DNA from: MED-G105 sp965263305
GTDB lineage: Bacteria > Pseudomonadota > Alphaproteobacteria > Caulobacterales > Parvularculaceae
Direction: 5' to 3'
Assembly (NCBI GenBank): GCA_965263305.1
Contig: OZ253666.1
Span: forward strand, 2,852,001 to 2,916,000
Length of the DNA stretch: 64,000 nucleotides
Shown: positions 1 to 7,801 of the stretch, one piece after another
Position numbering within the stretch: position 1 is the first letter of the stretch
Layout: each line of letters starts with the position of its first letter
Position numbers and translations under genes: made by a program
The notes under the pieces: model-generated
Told to the model about the DNA's origin: nothing
Seen by the model: the letters and a program-made list of their open reading frames with translations, nothing else
Database searches by the model: none

Positions 1-408
1 TACGGGAAGTGGGTGTCACCCATGGAAGACGCCGTTATTTCACTCGAACCTTGCGGGGAAAGGTTGTGCGGCCGGGTTGTCGAGCAAGAGTTCGCGCCGT
101 CGGTAAAGCATGATGTTCAAAATCCTGACCCCACGCAACGCGCCCGTCCCATAATTGGACTGCGGATTTTAAACGGCTTGAAAATGAATGGACGAGACCG
201 TTGGAAAGGCGGCGTTTTCTATGACCCGCGGACTGGAAAAAGCTACATCCCGAAAATCAAACTCCTAAGCTCTGATCGAGTAAAAATCTCCGGCTGCATT
301 GGGCCCGGGCTTTGTAAGGGCTATGTTTGGCGCCGCCATAATGAGGCGAATACGAGTTTAGCGTCGGCCCGCGCTCATGGGCGTCAAGCGACCGGTCGCA
401 TTCGCTAA
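1..408 (+). CDS. DUF2147 family protein, 5' end outside window
   Basis: The reading frame is open from the first base, so the gene starts upstream of the window. The visible part begins Gly-Lys-Trp, the GxW that opens the mature DUF2147 domain, so a signal peptide probably lies before base 1. The GTG at 13 would cut that motif and is not a credible start. Family hallmarks are PCGERLCGRVV, an N-P-D-P-x-x-R-A-R-P-I-I-G-L run, W-K-G-G-x-x-Y-D-P-x-x-G-K-x-Y, and a late GCIGPGLCKG followed by VWRR. DUF2147 proteins are small secreted proteins of unknown function, common in proteobacteria. A second, divergent copy lies at 49780. Confidence 0.8.
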   Translation, partial: YGKWVSPMEDAVISLEPCGERLCGRVVEQEFAPSVKHDVQNPDPTQRARPIIGLRILNGLKMNGRDRWKGGVFYDPRTGKSYIPKIKLLSSDRVKISGCIGPGLCKGYVWRRHNEANTSLASARAHGRQATGRIR

Positions 409-851
409 ACTCCCTCGCGCCGATCGCCGCCAGGCTCCCGGTTCAAGATCCCCGGCCCCCAGGGCTCACATGTTCACGTTCGGGTGACACTAGATCTCGC
501 CGATGAGTTTTTGACAACTATTTTGCCGAATTTCTCGATCGCGCCTCGCATGCCAGTGAAATTGGTGAAGGTTGCTCGCAGTTTTCACCATATCTAGTAG
601 GTTTGTTTAACCATAAGAAAATGAAGAACCCTCCTGATTCGGCTATTCAGGCGGCAGAATAAATTTGTCCCTTTTACATCAAATTCTATCGAAACATTTT
701 TAGGCTTTCTGGACGCCGGTAATTTTTAAATAATTTAAGTACGAATTATTGGGCCGTTCGAACCTTCTTTTTGATGACTTAGCGCTAATTCTCTTGGCTG
801 TGGTTTTTAGGTTGCAGCTATTCGCTAACATCAGAATGGGGTTGATCGCTG
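409..851. other. Intergenic region, no gene recognised
   Basis: These 443 bases hold no convincing reading frame. The second half (about 600-830) is clearly AT-richer than the surrounding genes and probably contains the promoter of the lipoprotein gene at 852. No strong hairpin, repeat or operator stood out. Confidence 0.4.
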
Positions 852-1778
852 ATGCGCATTTCTATTGCTTTTTGTCTCGCTTCTGCTCTCGCGTTGACGG
901 GTTGTAACTTAACCGAGGAACAATTGGAGGAAATGGCTGCGATATCAAGCGGCCAAGATCAGCAGGCGGCGGACATGATCGACCTGACGCCTCAGGAAGA
1001 CCGTGTTCCTGTGGACCCACCGATTGAAGGTCCCGTTATCGGAGTTTCGGCTGTGTCACCGCCAAATCCAGGAGATGTTATTGCGGATACGGATCATTTA
1101 GATCCAACGGCTCGTTATGCGCAGACTGAATATTGGGCTTTTTCGGATGAACAACTGACGGCCGTGACGGTGAACGTTGACGCTGATCCAGACGATCCCA
1201 ATGAACTGATGTTGGTGGTGACGAATTCGATTACGGGCGCGCCTATGCCCCGGGGCGGGGCGGATAATCCAGCTTGGCGTTTTTTGATCCGCCAAGATGT
1301 GATGCCGAATGCGCGCGCCGGCGTTTTTCGCAGCGCCGATATTGGCGCCTATGAACAGGTCGCGGCGGCAAAAGGCCCAGGCGACGTTCAGGACATTGAT
1401 TTTGTTGGTGAGACGGTGACGGTGCACGTCACGGCGCCCGAGGCAGAGTGCGGCGTATTATGTGCTTACGTTTTTGAGTCAGAAGGTGTCTTCCAGGTCG
1501 TCAATGGTGCTCAATCGGCGGCCCCAATATCGGTGAACGCAACATCGGGCGCGACGGAATGTGCCGATCGAAATCAAAGCCTTGCCTGGGCGGGCGATAT
1601 TGATGGCGACAACCGGGTTGATCTCGTTTTTCATGATGTTGCGCTGTGCAACGAAACATTCCGCCTTTTGCTTTCTTCAGAAAGAGAAGACGGACAGATT
1701 TTCGGCGACGCCCACGGCGCCGTTTTTGACGGCGATGCAAGTTTGGCGACACCGCTTTGCAGCGTCGCGACGGCATAG
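852..1778 (+). CDS. Putative lipoprotein, aspartate-rich
   Basis: The product is 308 residues. A short signal peptide ends in the lipobox LALTGC at residues 14-19, so it should be lipidated at Cys19 and anchored in the envelope. Residues 20-75 are acidic and proline-rich, like a linker. Near the C-terminus, G-D-I-D-G-D-N-R-V-D-L-V-F resembles an FG-GAP/dockerin-like calcium loop with alternating Asp. Six cysteines lie after the lipobox, which would allow disulfides in the periplasm. I recognise no full-length family. It stands alone, with 443 and 616 bp gaps on either side. The start is the only ATG giving a proper signal peptide. Confidence 0.65.
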   Translation: MRISIAFCLASALALTGCNLTEEQLEEMAAISSGQDQQAADMIDLTPQEDRVPVDPPIEGPVIGVSAVSPPNPGDVIADTDHLDPTARYAQTEYWAFSDEQLTAVTVNVDADPDDPNELMLVVTNSITGAPMPRGGADNPAWRFLIRQDVMPNARAGVFRSADIGAYEQVAAAKGPGDVQDIDFVGETVTVHVTAPEAECGVLCAYVFESEGVFQVVNGAQSAAPISVNATSGATECADRNQSLAWAGDIDGDNRVDLVFHDVALCNETFRLLLSSEREDGQIFGDAHGAVFDGDASLATPLCSVATA

Positions 1779-2394
1779 GTCCGCCACATCAAGGCATCGT
1801 CGCGGTGGGAAATGTCGAAAATTGCCAATGGCGTGCATTGGCGTGGCCCCCAATAACCCGAAATCCCTAGATGTCTGGCCTGGGACCGGGACGGTCAAAG
1901 CGCGGATCGAGAGGTTATTTCATCACCAATGTCGAGGGAGACCGGTGAAACTGGAACCCAATTGCAACCAATTGGGTCCAGGTTTCGGGCCATATAGTGG
2001 TCATTCCCGTCTCTATTCCCTCGTCCTGGTATTTTAACAGCGGCCTGAGGAGGGGTAGCCCCCTAGAAAAGGAAAGCGCTGAATGGTGATTCGAATTGCC
2101 GGTTGCGGAATCATCGGCGATCGAGCCCTAGCGCGCGCGATGCTCCAATTTTCGATTTTCGGTTAAAAGATCAGGCCTTTGCGTTGCTGTTCTGTCACAA
2201 TTCGCGCTTAGAAACGCCTTAGACCATGGCAAGCGATGCGTTCATGCAACATCGTTAACGCGATATTATGAATTGCAGCTGAATTCCTATTGAAGCTCTG
2301 TATCGCTCAAGCCAAATTGGCTACGACTTTGGAGAGATTTAGCGGCCGTTGAGCGCGCTCAAGCTTCTGTTATAAATTCCTGAGGAGGGGACTA
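1779..2394. other. Intergenic region with one strong hairpin
   Basis: This 616-bp gap separates the lipoprotein and ompA-like genes. An open frame across 1561-2037 is mostly a shadow of the lipoprotein gene and has no family features. The gap contains the hairpin at 1951-1981. The last 100-150 bases are AT-richer and probably hold the promoter of the porin gene. Confidence 0.4.
1951..1981. other. Inverted repeat (13-bp stem with one bulge)
   Basis: A nine-base arm at 1956-1964 pairs perfectly with 1969-1977 across a four-base loop. After a single bulged A at 1955, four more bases (1951-1954) pair with 1978-1981. No T-run follows on either strand, so it is not a standard intrinsic terminator. 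It lies 170 bp after the lipoprotein stop and 410 bp before the porin. It could be an RNA structure or a short interspersed repeat. Confidence 0.5.
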
Positions 2395-3531
2395 ATGACG
2401 TTTAAAACTACACTGTTCGCTGCTGTCGCTGCTGTTGCGATTTCGCCGGCCGCCCATGCTTATGAAGGCCTTTACGGCGCGATTGGCGCTGGTCTTTCAT
2501 ATAACCAACCAGATCTGGACACCGAAGGCGCTGGCGCCCTCGCGTTCGATTTGGAAGGCGATTACGAAAATGGGATCGGCATTTACACCGCCCTTGGTTA
2601 CGCATGGGGCAATAACTGGCGCACCGAGGTAGAGTATTCGTATCGCCAAAACGATGCGCGCTTTATCGCTGGCGATGGCACCATTTCAGGCTTCAACCCG
2701 CTTGACGGCGACCTGACGGCTCAGGCCATCTTCGGTAATGCGATTTACGATTTTGACACAGGTTCAAAAGTAACGCCTTACCTCGGCGGTGGCTTTGGTG
2801 TCATTTCGTTTGGTCTCGACGCTTCCAGCAATCAGCCGAATGCAGCCTTTGGTCTTAACCCGCTCCAGATCAACGAATCTGGTGTTCGCCGGGTCGGTGT
2901 TCAAGCAATTGCCGGTCTTGGCGTTGCTCTCGCGGATAACTTGAGCCTCGATCTTTCATACCGCTATATCGTTTCACGGGCGGCAGAGTTTTCAGGCACG
3001 CTTGCTGGCGCGCCGCAAACGCTGAAAACGCGCTACCAGAACCATGCTCTGTTTGCCGGTCTGCGTTGGAACTTCGGCGCTGCTGCGCCTGTTGCGCCAG
3101 CCGTCCAGTATAAAGATTGCTGGGATGGTTCAAGCGTTCCTGTCTCTGCTGACTGTCCTCCACAAATCGTCGAAGACACGGCTGATATCGCAGAACCAAT
3201 TCAGTTCACCGTCTACTTTGACTACGATAAGTCAAACCTGACGCCGGAAGCATCAAACCTCGTTCGTGAAGCCGCTTCTCGCGCACTTCAGTTCGACGTT
3301 GATACGGTTGTGATCGCTGGCAACACGGATACGTCCGGTGGCGCCGCCTACAACCAGCGTCTTTCCGAGCGCCGTGCTGCAGTTGTTCGCGATGCGTTAA
3401 TCGCGAACGGGATCCCTGGCGACAGCATCCGCATGGAAGCAAACGGCGAGAATAGCCCAGCCAAAGCAACGGCTGATGGCGTTCGTGAGCCTCTGAACCG
3501 TCGTTCAGAAGTTCTGATCTCGTTCGAATAA
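2395..3531 (+). CDS. OmpA family outer-membrane porin
   Basis: The 378-residue product has a signal peptide (residues 1-22, cleavage after AHA). An eight-strand-type beta barrel follows (about 23-225) with alternating aromatic strands such as YGAIGAGLSY, and then a linker with two cysteines (KDCWDG...SADCP). The C-terminal OmpA peptidoglycan-binding domain covers about 270-378. The binding Asp is in GNTDTSG, and the helix NQRLSERRAAVVRDAL and closing NRRSEV are typical. It should sit in the outer membrane and tether it to the peptidoglycan. GGAGGGG lies just before the ATG, which fixes the start. It is monocistronic, closed by the terminator at 3557. Confidence 0.93.
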   Translation: MTFKTTLFAAVAAVAISPAAHAYEGLYGAIGAGLSYNQPDLDTEGAGALAFDLEGDYENGIGIYTALGYAWGNNWRTEVEYSYRQNDARFIAGDGTISGFNPLDGDLTAQAIFGNAIYDFDTGSKVTPYLGGGFGVISFGLDASSNQPNAAFGLNPLQINESGVRRVGVQAIAGLGVALADNLSLDLSYRYIVSRAAEFSGTLAGAPQTLKTRYQNHALFAGLRWNFGAAAPVAPAVQYKDCWDGSSVPVSADCPPQIVEDTADIAEPIQFTVYFDYDKSNLTPEASNLVREAASRALQFDVDTVVIAGNTDTSGGAAYNQRLSERRAAVVRDALIANGIPGDSIRMEANGENSPAKATADGVREPLNRRSEVLISFE

Positions 3532-3556
3532 ATCTTTTATCAGTCTTGTACTGAGG

Positions 3557-3588
3557 AAAGCGCGGCCTTTGGGCCGCGCTTTTTTTTG
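3557..3588 (+). terminator. Rho-independent terminator of the OmpA gene
   Basis: An 11-bp GC-rich stem (3557-3567 with 3572-3582) encloses a four-base loop and runs into an eight-T tract. It lies 26 bp after the porin stop codon. Confidence 0.93.
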
Positions 3589-3679
3589 TATCAGTACTGC
3601 GTTGTTCGAGGGGGCGGCAGGGCTGTTGACAGCGTCGGCGGTAAGGTTGCGCTTATCTCTTTTGCGGATTGAACCAGCG

Positions 3680-4333
3680 CTATTGGTGCTCTTCGACGCC
3701 GTATAGGCGCCAGAATGCATCAAGGCCAGTCGTGACCTGATTGGTAATCGCCTCTTCCAGATTTTCCGGCTTCACCCCAAGGAGCACTTCGCTAAACAAT
3801 GGCTCTGTTATAAGTGCGCCAAGCTGACATATGGCGGTGTGCGGATCCCCTATTTTTAGAACGCCTCTATCAGCCAGACGTTGTACCAGGGGCGCTGTGT
3901 TTTTGATCAAAAAGTACAATCCGTGTTCCAGATAGGCGGCGCCAAGAGAAGGTTTGCGTGCGGATTCAAACGTCGCGATCCGTCGCAGCGATATTGCCTC
4001 TGGTGAAAGAACAGTACGCAAAAAACCAAAAGACAGCTCTCGCACGTAAGCCTTCGGATTCAGCGATGATTCTATTTCGTCCGGATTGAATGGCAGAACC
4101 CGCCGACAGATATCTTCAATGGCGGCGCCGAACAGTTCTTCTTTGGAGCGAAAGCGATTGTAAACGGTTCGCTTGGAAACGTTTGCTTTAAGGGCAATAG
4201 CGTCCATGCTCGCCCCGTCGAAACCATGCTCCAGAAAAGTGTCTTGAGCCGCTTCGATGATTGCCGCTTGCTTTTGATCAGACGCGTTTGGTCTGGTTAT
4301 TTTTTCGCCAGTTTGGCAGTCGATTGTTGTCAT
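3680..4333 (-). CDS. TetR family transcriptional regulator
   Basis: The 217-residue product has an N-terminal TetR helix-turn-helix (about residues 20-66). It shows the typical order: I-I-E-A-A-x-x-x-F-L-E-H-G-F-D-G-A-S, then DAIALKANVSKRTVYNRFRSKEELF. The rest is an all-helical ligand domain of the AefR-like type (FLRTVLSPEAISLRRIATFE). It should act in the cytoplasm as a ligand-relieved repressor; the ligand cannot be predicted. It is an orphan: the neighbours are the convergent porin gene and the divergent PBP1A gene. TetR regulators often control a divergent neighbour, but a cell-wall synthase would be an unusual target, so autoregulation is at least as likely. No strong ribosome-binding site precedes the ATG. 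Confidence 0.9.
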   Translation of the reverse strand: MTTIDCQTGEKITRPNASDQKQAAIIEAAQDTFLEHGFDGASMDAIALKANVSKRTVYNRFRSKEELFGAAIEDICRRVLPFNPDEIESSLNPKAYVRELSFGFLRTVLSPEAISLRRIATFESARKPSLGAAYLEHGLYFLIKNTAPLVQRLADRGVLKIGDPHTAICQLGALITEPLFSEVLLGVKPENLEEAITNQVTTGLDAFWRLYGVEEHQ

Positions 4334-4356
4334 TTTTTGTTACAAACCCTCAATCG

Positions 4357-4374
4357 AGAACCATAGATCGTTCT
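4357..4374. promoter_or_regulatory. Candidate TetR-type operator
   Basis: The dyad AGAAC-N8-GTTCT lies 24 bp upstream of the TetR start, in the shared region with the divergent PBP1A gene. It is flanked by a second inverted pair, AAACCCT (4344-4350) and AGGGTTT (4375-4381). The position and 18-bp size suit autoregulation. The assignment rests only on symmetry and location. Confidence 0.35.
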
Positions 4375-4545
4375 AGGGTTTTTGAATACTACCAGCGGCG
4401 CCAGAGCGCTGGTTGTGATTTGAATAGCACTTCTGCACCGTTCGTGAGTGTGCAAGGGCCCTCAACGGTTCGCTGAACGCTTGTAAATATCAGGTTTAAG
4501 CCACCCGTTAAGGGAATGTTAACGCTGTTCGGACGCTCTTTGGGC

Positions 4546-6795
4546 ATGGCTAAGCGCAAAAAGACAAAGGGTTCTATCGCCCGTCGCCCGAAAAAACGCG
4601 GCGGTCCGGGTAAGGCGTCTGCGCGCGGTTCTGCTAAAAAAACGGGCCGCCCGCCAAAGAGCGCGAGGACGGCCGCAAAGAAAGCGACAAAAAAGAAAAG
4701 CGCCGCCGTACCCTCCCGGAAAGCAACCTTAAAGGGCGCTGCGGCGGGAGGCTCGGCGAGGAAACGCCCACGCCCAGCGCTGAACCGTGCGGCGGCCAAG
4801 CGGACCGCTATAAAACGCCCCGCTGCAAAACACCGAGCGCCACGACGGCGAGCTCCGCCTACTGTTCGGCGTCGACGTTCAAACGGATGGCTTTCCAAGC
4901 GCCGTGATGTTGGCGGCATGTTTTTGCGTTTCGCGGCGAACGCAGGTTTTTTTGTCTTTACGGGGGCGATTGTCGTTGCAGCCTTTATCGCGATGATGGC
5001 GCGTGATTTGCCGTCTACGGATGGCTTGTGGCATGCTGGCGAAGAACGGCGAATAACCTTGGTTGCGGCTGACGGCGCGCCAATCCCGTTGCGGGGGGAG
5101 GCTCACGGCGATCCGGTGAGGTTAAGCGACTTACCCCCGTATGTGCCGGGCGCCATCTTAGCGATTGAGGATAGAAATTTTTATCATCATGTCGGCGTTA
5201 ATCCGTTTGCGGTCATACGTGCGGCCTGGGTGAATCTGCGCGCTGGCGCATTGCGCCAAGGCGGGTCGTCAATCACACAGCAACTGGCAAGAAACCTTTT
5301 TCTGTCCTCGGATAAAACGATAAAGCGGAAGATCCAGGAATTGCTGTTAGCGTTTTGGTTGGAGGCGCGATTTTCAAAAGATGAAATCCTCACGCTTTAT
5401 CTCAATAGGGTCTATTTTGGCGCCGGCGCTTATGGCGTTGAGGCGGCGAGCTTCCGCTACTTTGGGAAATCCGCAAGTAATTTGGCCGTCAATGAGGCGG
5501 CCTTATTGGCCGGGTTGTTAAAAGCGCCCACCAAATTGTCGCCCGAACACAACCCAGAAGAAGCGGGCGCCCGTGCGCGATTGGTCATGCAAGCGATGAC
5601 GGAGGCCGGGGTAATTAACGCCGCCAACGCGGAGGAGGCCGCCGCAAGCCCTGTTCGTTTGGTGAATTGGCGTTCGGCGGCGGCGCCGTATTTTTCGGCC
5701 TTTGCAAACCGCGAAGCGCGGCGCCGCGCGAAAGCTTCTGATGTCGATTTAACTGTGCGGACAACCCTTGATCCGACGCTTCAGAATGCCATGGAAATGG
5801 GCATAAAGACTGGTATCGCCCAAGCCCGTGTCGGTCCAAATATCGAAGTCGCTGCGGTGATGATTGATGGGGCCGGCGCCGTGCGGGCGATGGTTGGGGG
5901 GCGTCACTACGCCCGCTCGCAATTCAATCGGGCGACCGATGCGCGCCGTCAACCGGGCTCTGCTTTCAAAACATTCACCTATCTTGCGGCGCTCGAAGCG
6001 GGCGCGCGGCCCAAAGACAAAATCAAAGACAAACCCCTGACGATCATGGGCTGGCGCCCCCGCAACTATAATGATCAGTATCTCGGCGCGGTGACGTTGG
6101 AATCAGCCTTCGGAAAATCTTTGAACACAGCGGCGATCCGACTGCAGGAGAAAGTCGGGCGCGAAGATGTTCGCCGCACGGCAAAACGGATGGGGATTGA
6201 AAGCGCTTTATCGACGGGCGGTGCTTTATCCTTGGGCGTTGATGTCGTGACGCCGCTGGAGCTCGCGGGCGCATATGCGCCCCTCGTGAATGGGGGGTAT
6301 CGGGTCGACGTTCACGGTATAACGGATATCGATGACGGACAGGGCGAGGCACTTTACCATCAGACTGGCTCCTTCGAAGAGGCGGCGGCGTCTAAGAAAT
6401 CCTTGGCGAGACTAAACAAAATGCTGGCCTATGTTGTGAACGAAGGGACTGGCAAAGCAGCGTCGCTGGACCATTATCAGGCTTACGGAAAAACCGGCAC
6501 GACGCAGGGGCATCGCGATGCCTGGTTTGTTGGCCATGCTGGCGGGCTGGTCATGGCGGTTTGGGTCGGCCGGGATGACAACGGCCCCATGACCGCAGGG
6601 CAAAGCGGCGTTGAGGCGAATGTCACAGGAGGCGGCGTACCGGCGATCATCTGGCGTGAGGTGATGAACCGCGCGCTCGATGTGCGCCCGCCCTTTCAGT
6701 GGCGTACTGAGGAAGCCGCGCTCGATCTCGAAACTGTCAATGTTCTGAATGAAAATGGCGCCGCCATCGAGGGCATTGAAGCCCTGTTACGATGA
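4546..6795 (+). CDS. Penicillin-binding protein 1A (bifunctional glycosyltransferase/transpeptidase)
   Basis: This class A PBP polymerises lipid II and cross-links peptidoglycan in the periplasm. Numbered from ATG 4546 (749 aa), residues 1-120 are an extremely basic cytoplasmic tail and 126-151 are the membrane anchor. The GT51 domain follows with EDRNFYHHVG (catalytic Glu208), GGSSITQQLARN and LYLNRVYFGAGAYG. The transpeptidase has GSAFK (Ser472), SLN (525-527) and KTGT (649-652). No OB-fold insertion or long C-terminal extension is obvious. An in-frame ATG at 4516 would add ten residues; the MAKRKK start is more usual for the family. It is convergent with the metallopeptidase-like gene, 31 bp away. 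The long Lys/Arg/Ala tail is odd. Confidence 0.93.
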   Translation: MAKRKKTKGSIARRPKKRGGPGKASARGSAKKTGRPPKSARTAAKKATKKKSAAVPSRKATLKGAAAGGSARKRPRPALNRAAAKRTAIKRPAAKHRAPRRRAPPTVRRRRSNGWLSKRRDVGGMFLRFAANAGFFVFTGAIVVAAFIAMMARDLPSTDGLWHAGEERRITLVAADGAPIPLRGEAHGDPVRLSDLPPYVPGAILAIEDRNFYHHVGVNPFAVIRAAWVNLRAGALRQGGSSITQQLARNLFLSSDKTIKRKIQELLLAFWLEARFSKDEILTLYLNRVYFGAGAYGVEAASFRYFGKSASNLAVNEAALLAGLLKAPTKLSPEHNPEEAGARARLVMQAMTEAGVINAANAEEAAASPVRLVNWRSAAAPYFSAFANREARRRAKASDVDLTVRTTLDPTLQNAMEMGIKTGIAQARVGPNIEVAAVMIDGAGAVRAMVGGRHYARSQFNRATDARRQPGSAFKTFTYLAALEAGARPKDKIKDKPLTIMGWRPRNYNDQYLGAVTLESAFGKSLNTAAIRLQEKVGREDVRRTAKRMGIESALSTGGALSLGVDVVTPLELAGAYAPLVNGGYRVDVHGITDIDDGQGEALYHQTGSFEEAAASKKSLARLNKMLAYVVNEGTGKAASLDHYQAYGKTGTTQGHRDAWFVGHAGGLVMAVWVGRDDNGPMTAGQSGVEANVTGGGVPAIIWREVMNRALDVRPPFQWRTEEAALDLETVNVLNENGAAIEGIEALLR

Positions 6796-6826
6796 CGAGA
6801 CCGGCGTTACGATATCGGAGCGGGAT

Positions 6827-7588
6827 TTAAGTGCGCGATCCGTCCATGCCCCACGCGAACAGCGATTGACCATTCGCGTCGAACCATTCCTTCGCGCCGT
6901 CGGCGTCGACGCCCAAATCCTCGACCAAGCGCCAGAACTTTGGCGAGTGATCAAGATGGACGAGGTGGGCGCATTCATGGGCGGCCACATAATCAAGAAT
7001 TTCCTGGGGCGCGAGGATAAGCCGCCAGGAGAACGTCAGAACGCCGTCGCGGGTGCAGCTGCCCCACCGCGATTTTGTGTCGCGGATCCGGATTTGGCCA
7101 TGGTTAACCCCGATGAGGTCGGCGTAGTACCCCGCGCTTTCAATAAAGGCGGCGCGGGCCCGTTTCTTCAGCCAATCCGTGACGCGACGGTTGATATGGT
7201 CCTTTTCGCCACCGACACTAACGGTACGGTCGGGGCCAAGCGCAACCCTGGCGCGTGGCCCGCCCTCATGTTTCACCCGGTGCATGACCCCGCGAAACGG
7301 AAAGCGCCGACCGGGCGTAAAGGGCATCGGCCCTGTTGCGTCCTCCAGCTGCGCCATAATCCACTCTTCACGCGATCGAGCGAAGGCGAGGGCGGCAGGA
7401 ACGGCGCTTTTTGTGGGCGCGGTGACCAAAACCCGGCGGTCAATGGGGTCGACGCGCACGATCAAGCGCCGAGCGCGATTGTTAATCCGCACGGTTGCGG
7501 GGGTTTTTTCCCCACCCACGGTCAAAGAGGTTTGCAGCGGCGCAGATTTAGGGCGCGACGCCACACGATTTCGAGATTTCGTTGTCAT
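6827..7588 (-). CDS. YgjP-type metallopeptidase domain protein (DUF45/M48-like)
   Basis: The 253-residue cytoplasmic protein has the YgjP/SprT-like zinc signature HECAH-x5-H: His204, Glu205, His208 and His214, followed by SPKFWRLVEDL. Just before it is DTKSRWGSCTRDGVLTFSWRL, the family's second conserved block. Members are called predicted metal-dependent hydrolases or proteases; the substrate is unknown. The start has AAGG nine bases upstream. It is convergent with the PBP1A gene, and its start faces mutS across about 210 bp. Confidence 0.88.
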   Translation of the reverse strand: MTTKSRNRVASRPKSAPLQTSLTVGGEKTPATVRINNRARRLIVRVDPIDRRVLVTAPTKSAVPAALAFARSREEWIMAQLEDATGPMPFTPGRRFPFRGVMHRVKHEGGPRARVALGPDRTVSVGGEKDHINRRVTDWLKKRARAAFIESAGYYADLIGVNHGQIRIRDTKSRWGSCTRDGVLTFSWRLILAPQEILDYVAAHECAHLVHLDHSPKFWRLVEDLGVDADGAKEWFDANGQSLFAWGMDGSRT

Positions 7589-7801
7589 ATCAAGCCTTTA
7601 AGGGAGCGGCCAGGAGCTCCATACCTATAGATTGGACCCTTCGGCGCCGTTGTTCAAGCGCTTGTTTCGCCTTTTTTTCGTGTATTATTAGCCGTTAAAT
7701 CTAACGGCCGACTCCGCTATGAAAGCCGTTCGTCCTTCTTGGGCGGTCCCTGCATCGTTTCGCGAGGCGAGGGGATTTTTTCAGCTTTCGGATACCGTTT
7801 C

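Noticed and set aside
1561..2037. 158-codon plus-strand frame overlapping the lipoprotein gene
   Set aside because: More than 200 bases overlap a gene with a clear lipobox; the remainder covers the hairpin and has no signature.
6749..7630. 293-codon plus-strand frame
   Set aside because: It lies opposite the YgjP-type gene, which has a full zinc motif; codon-position bias explains the shadow.
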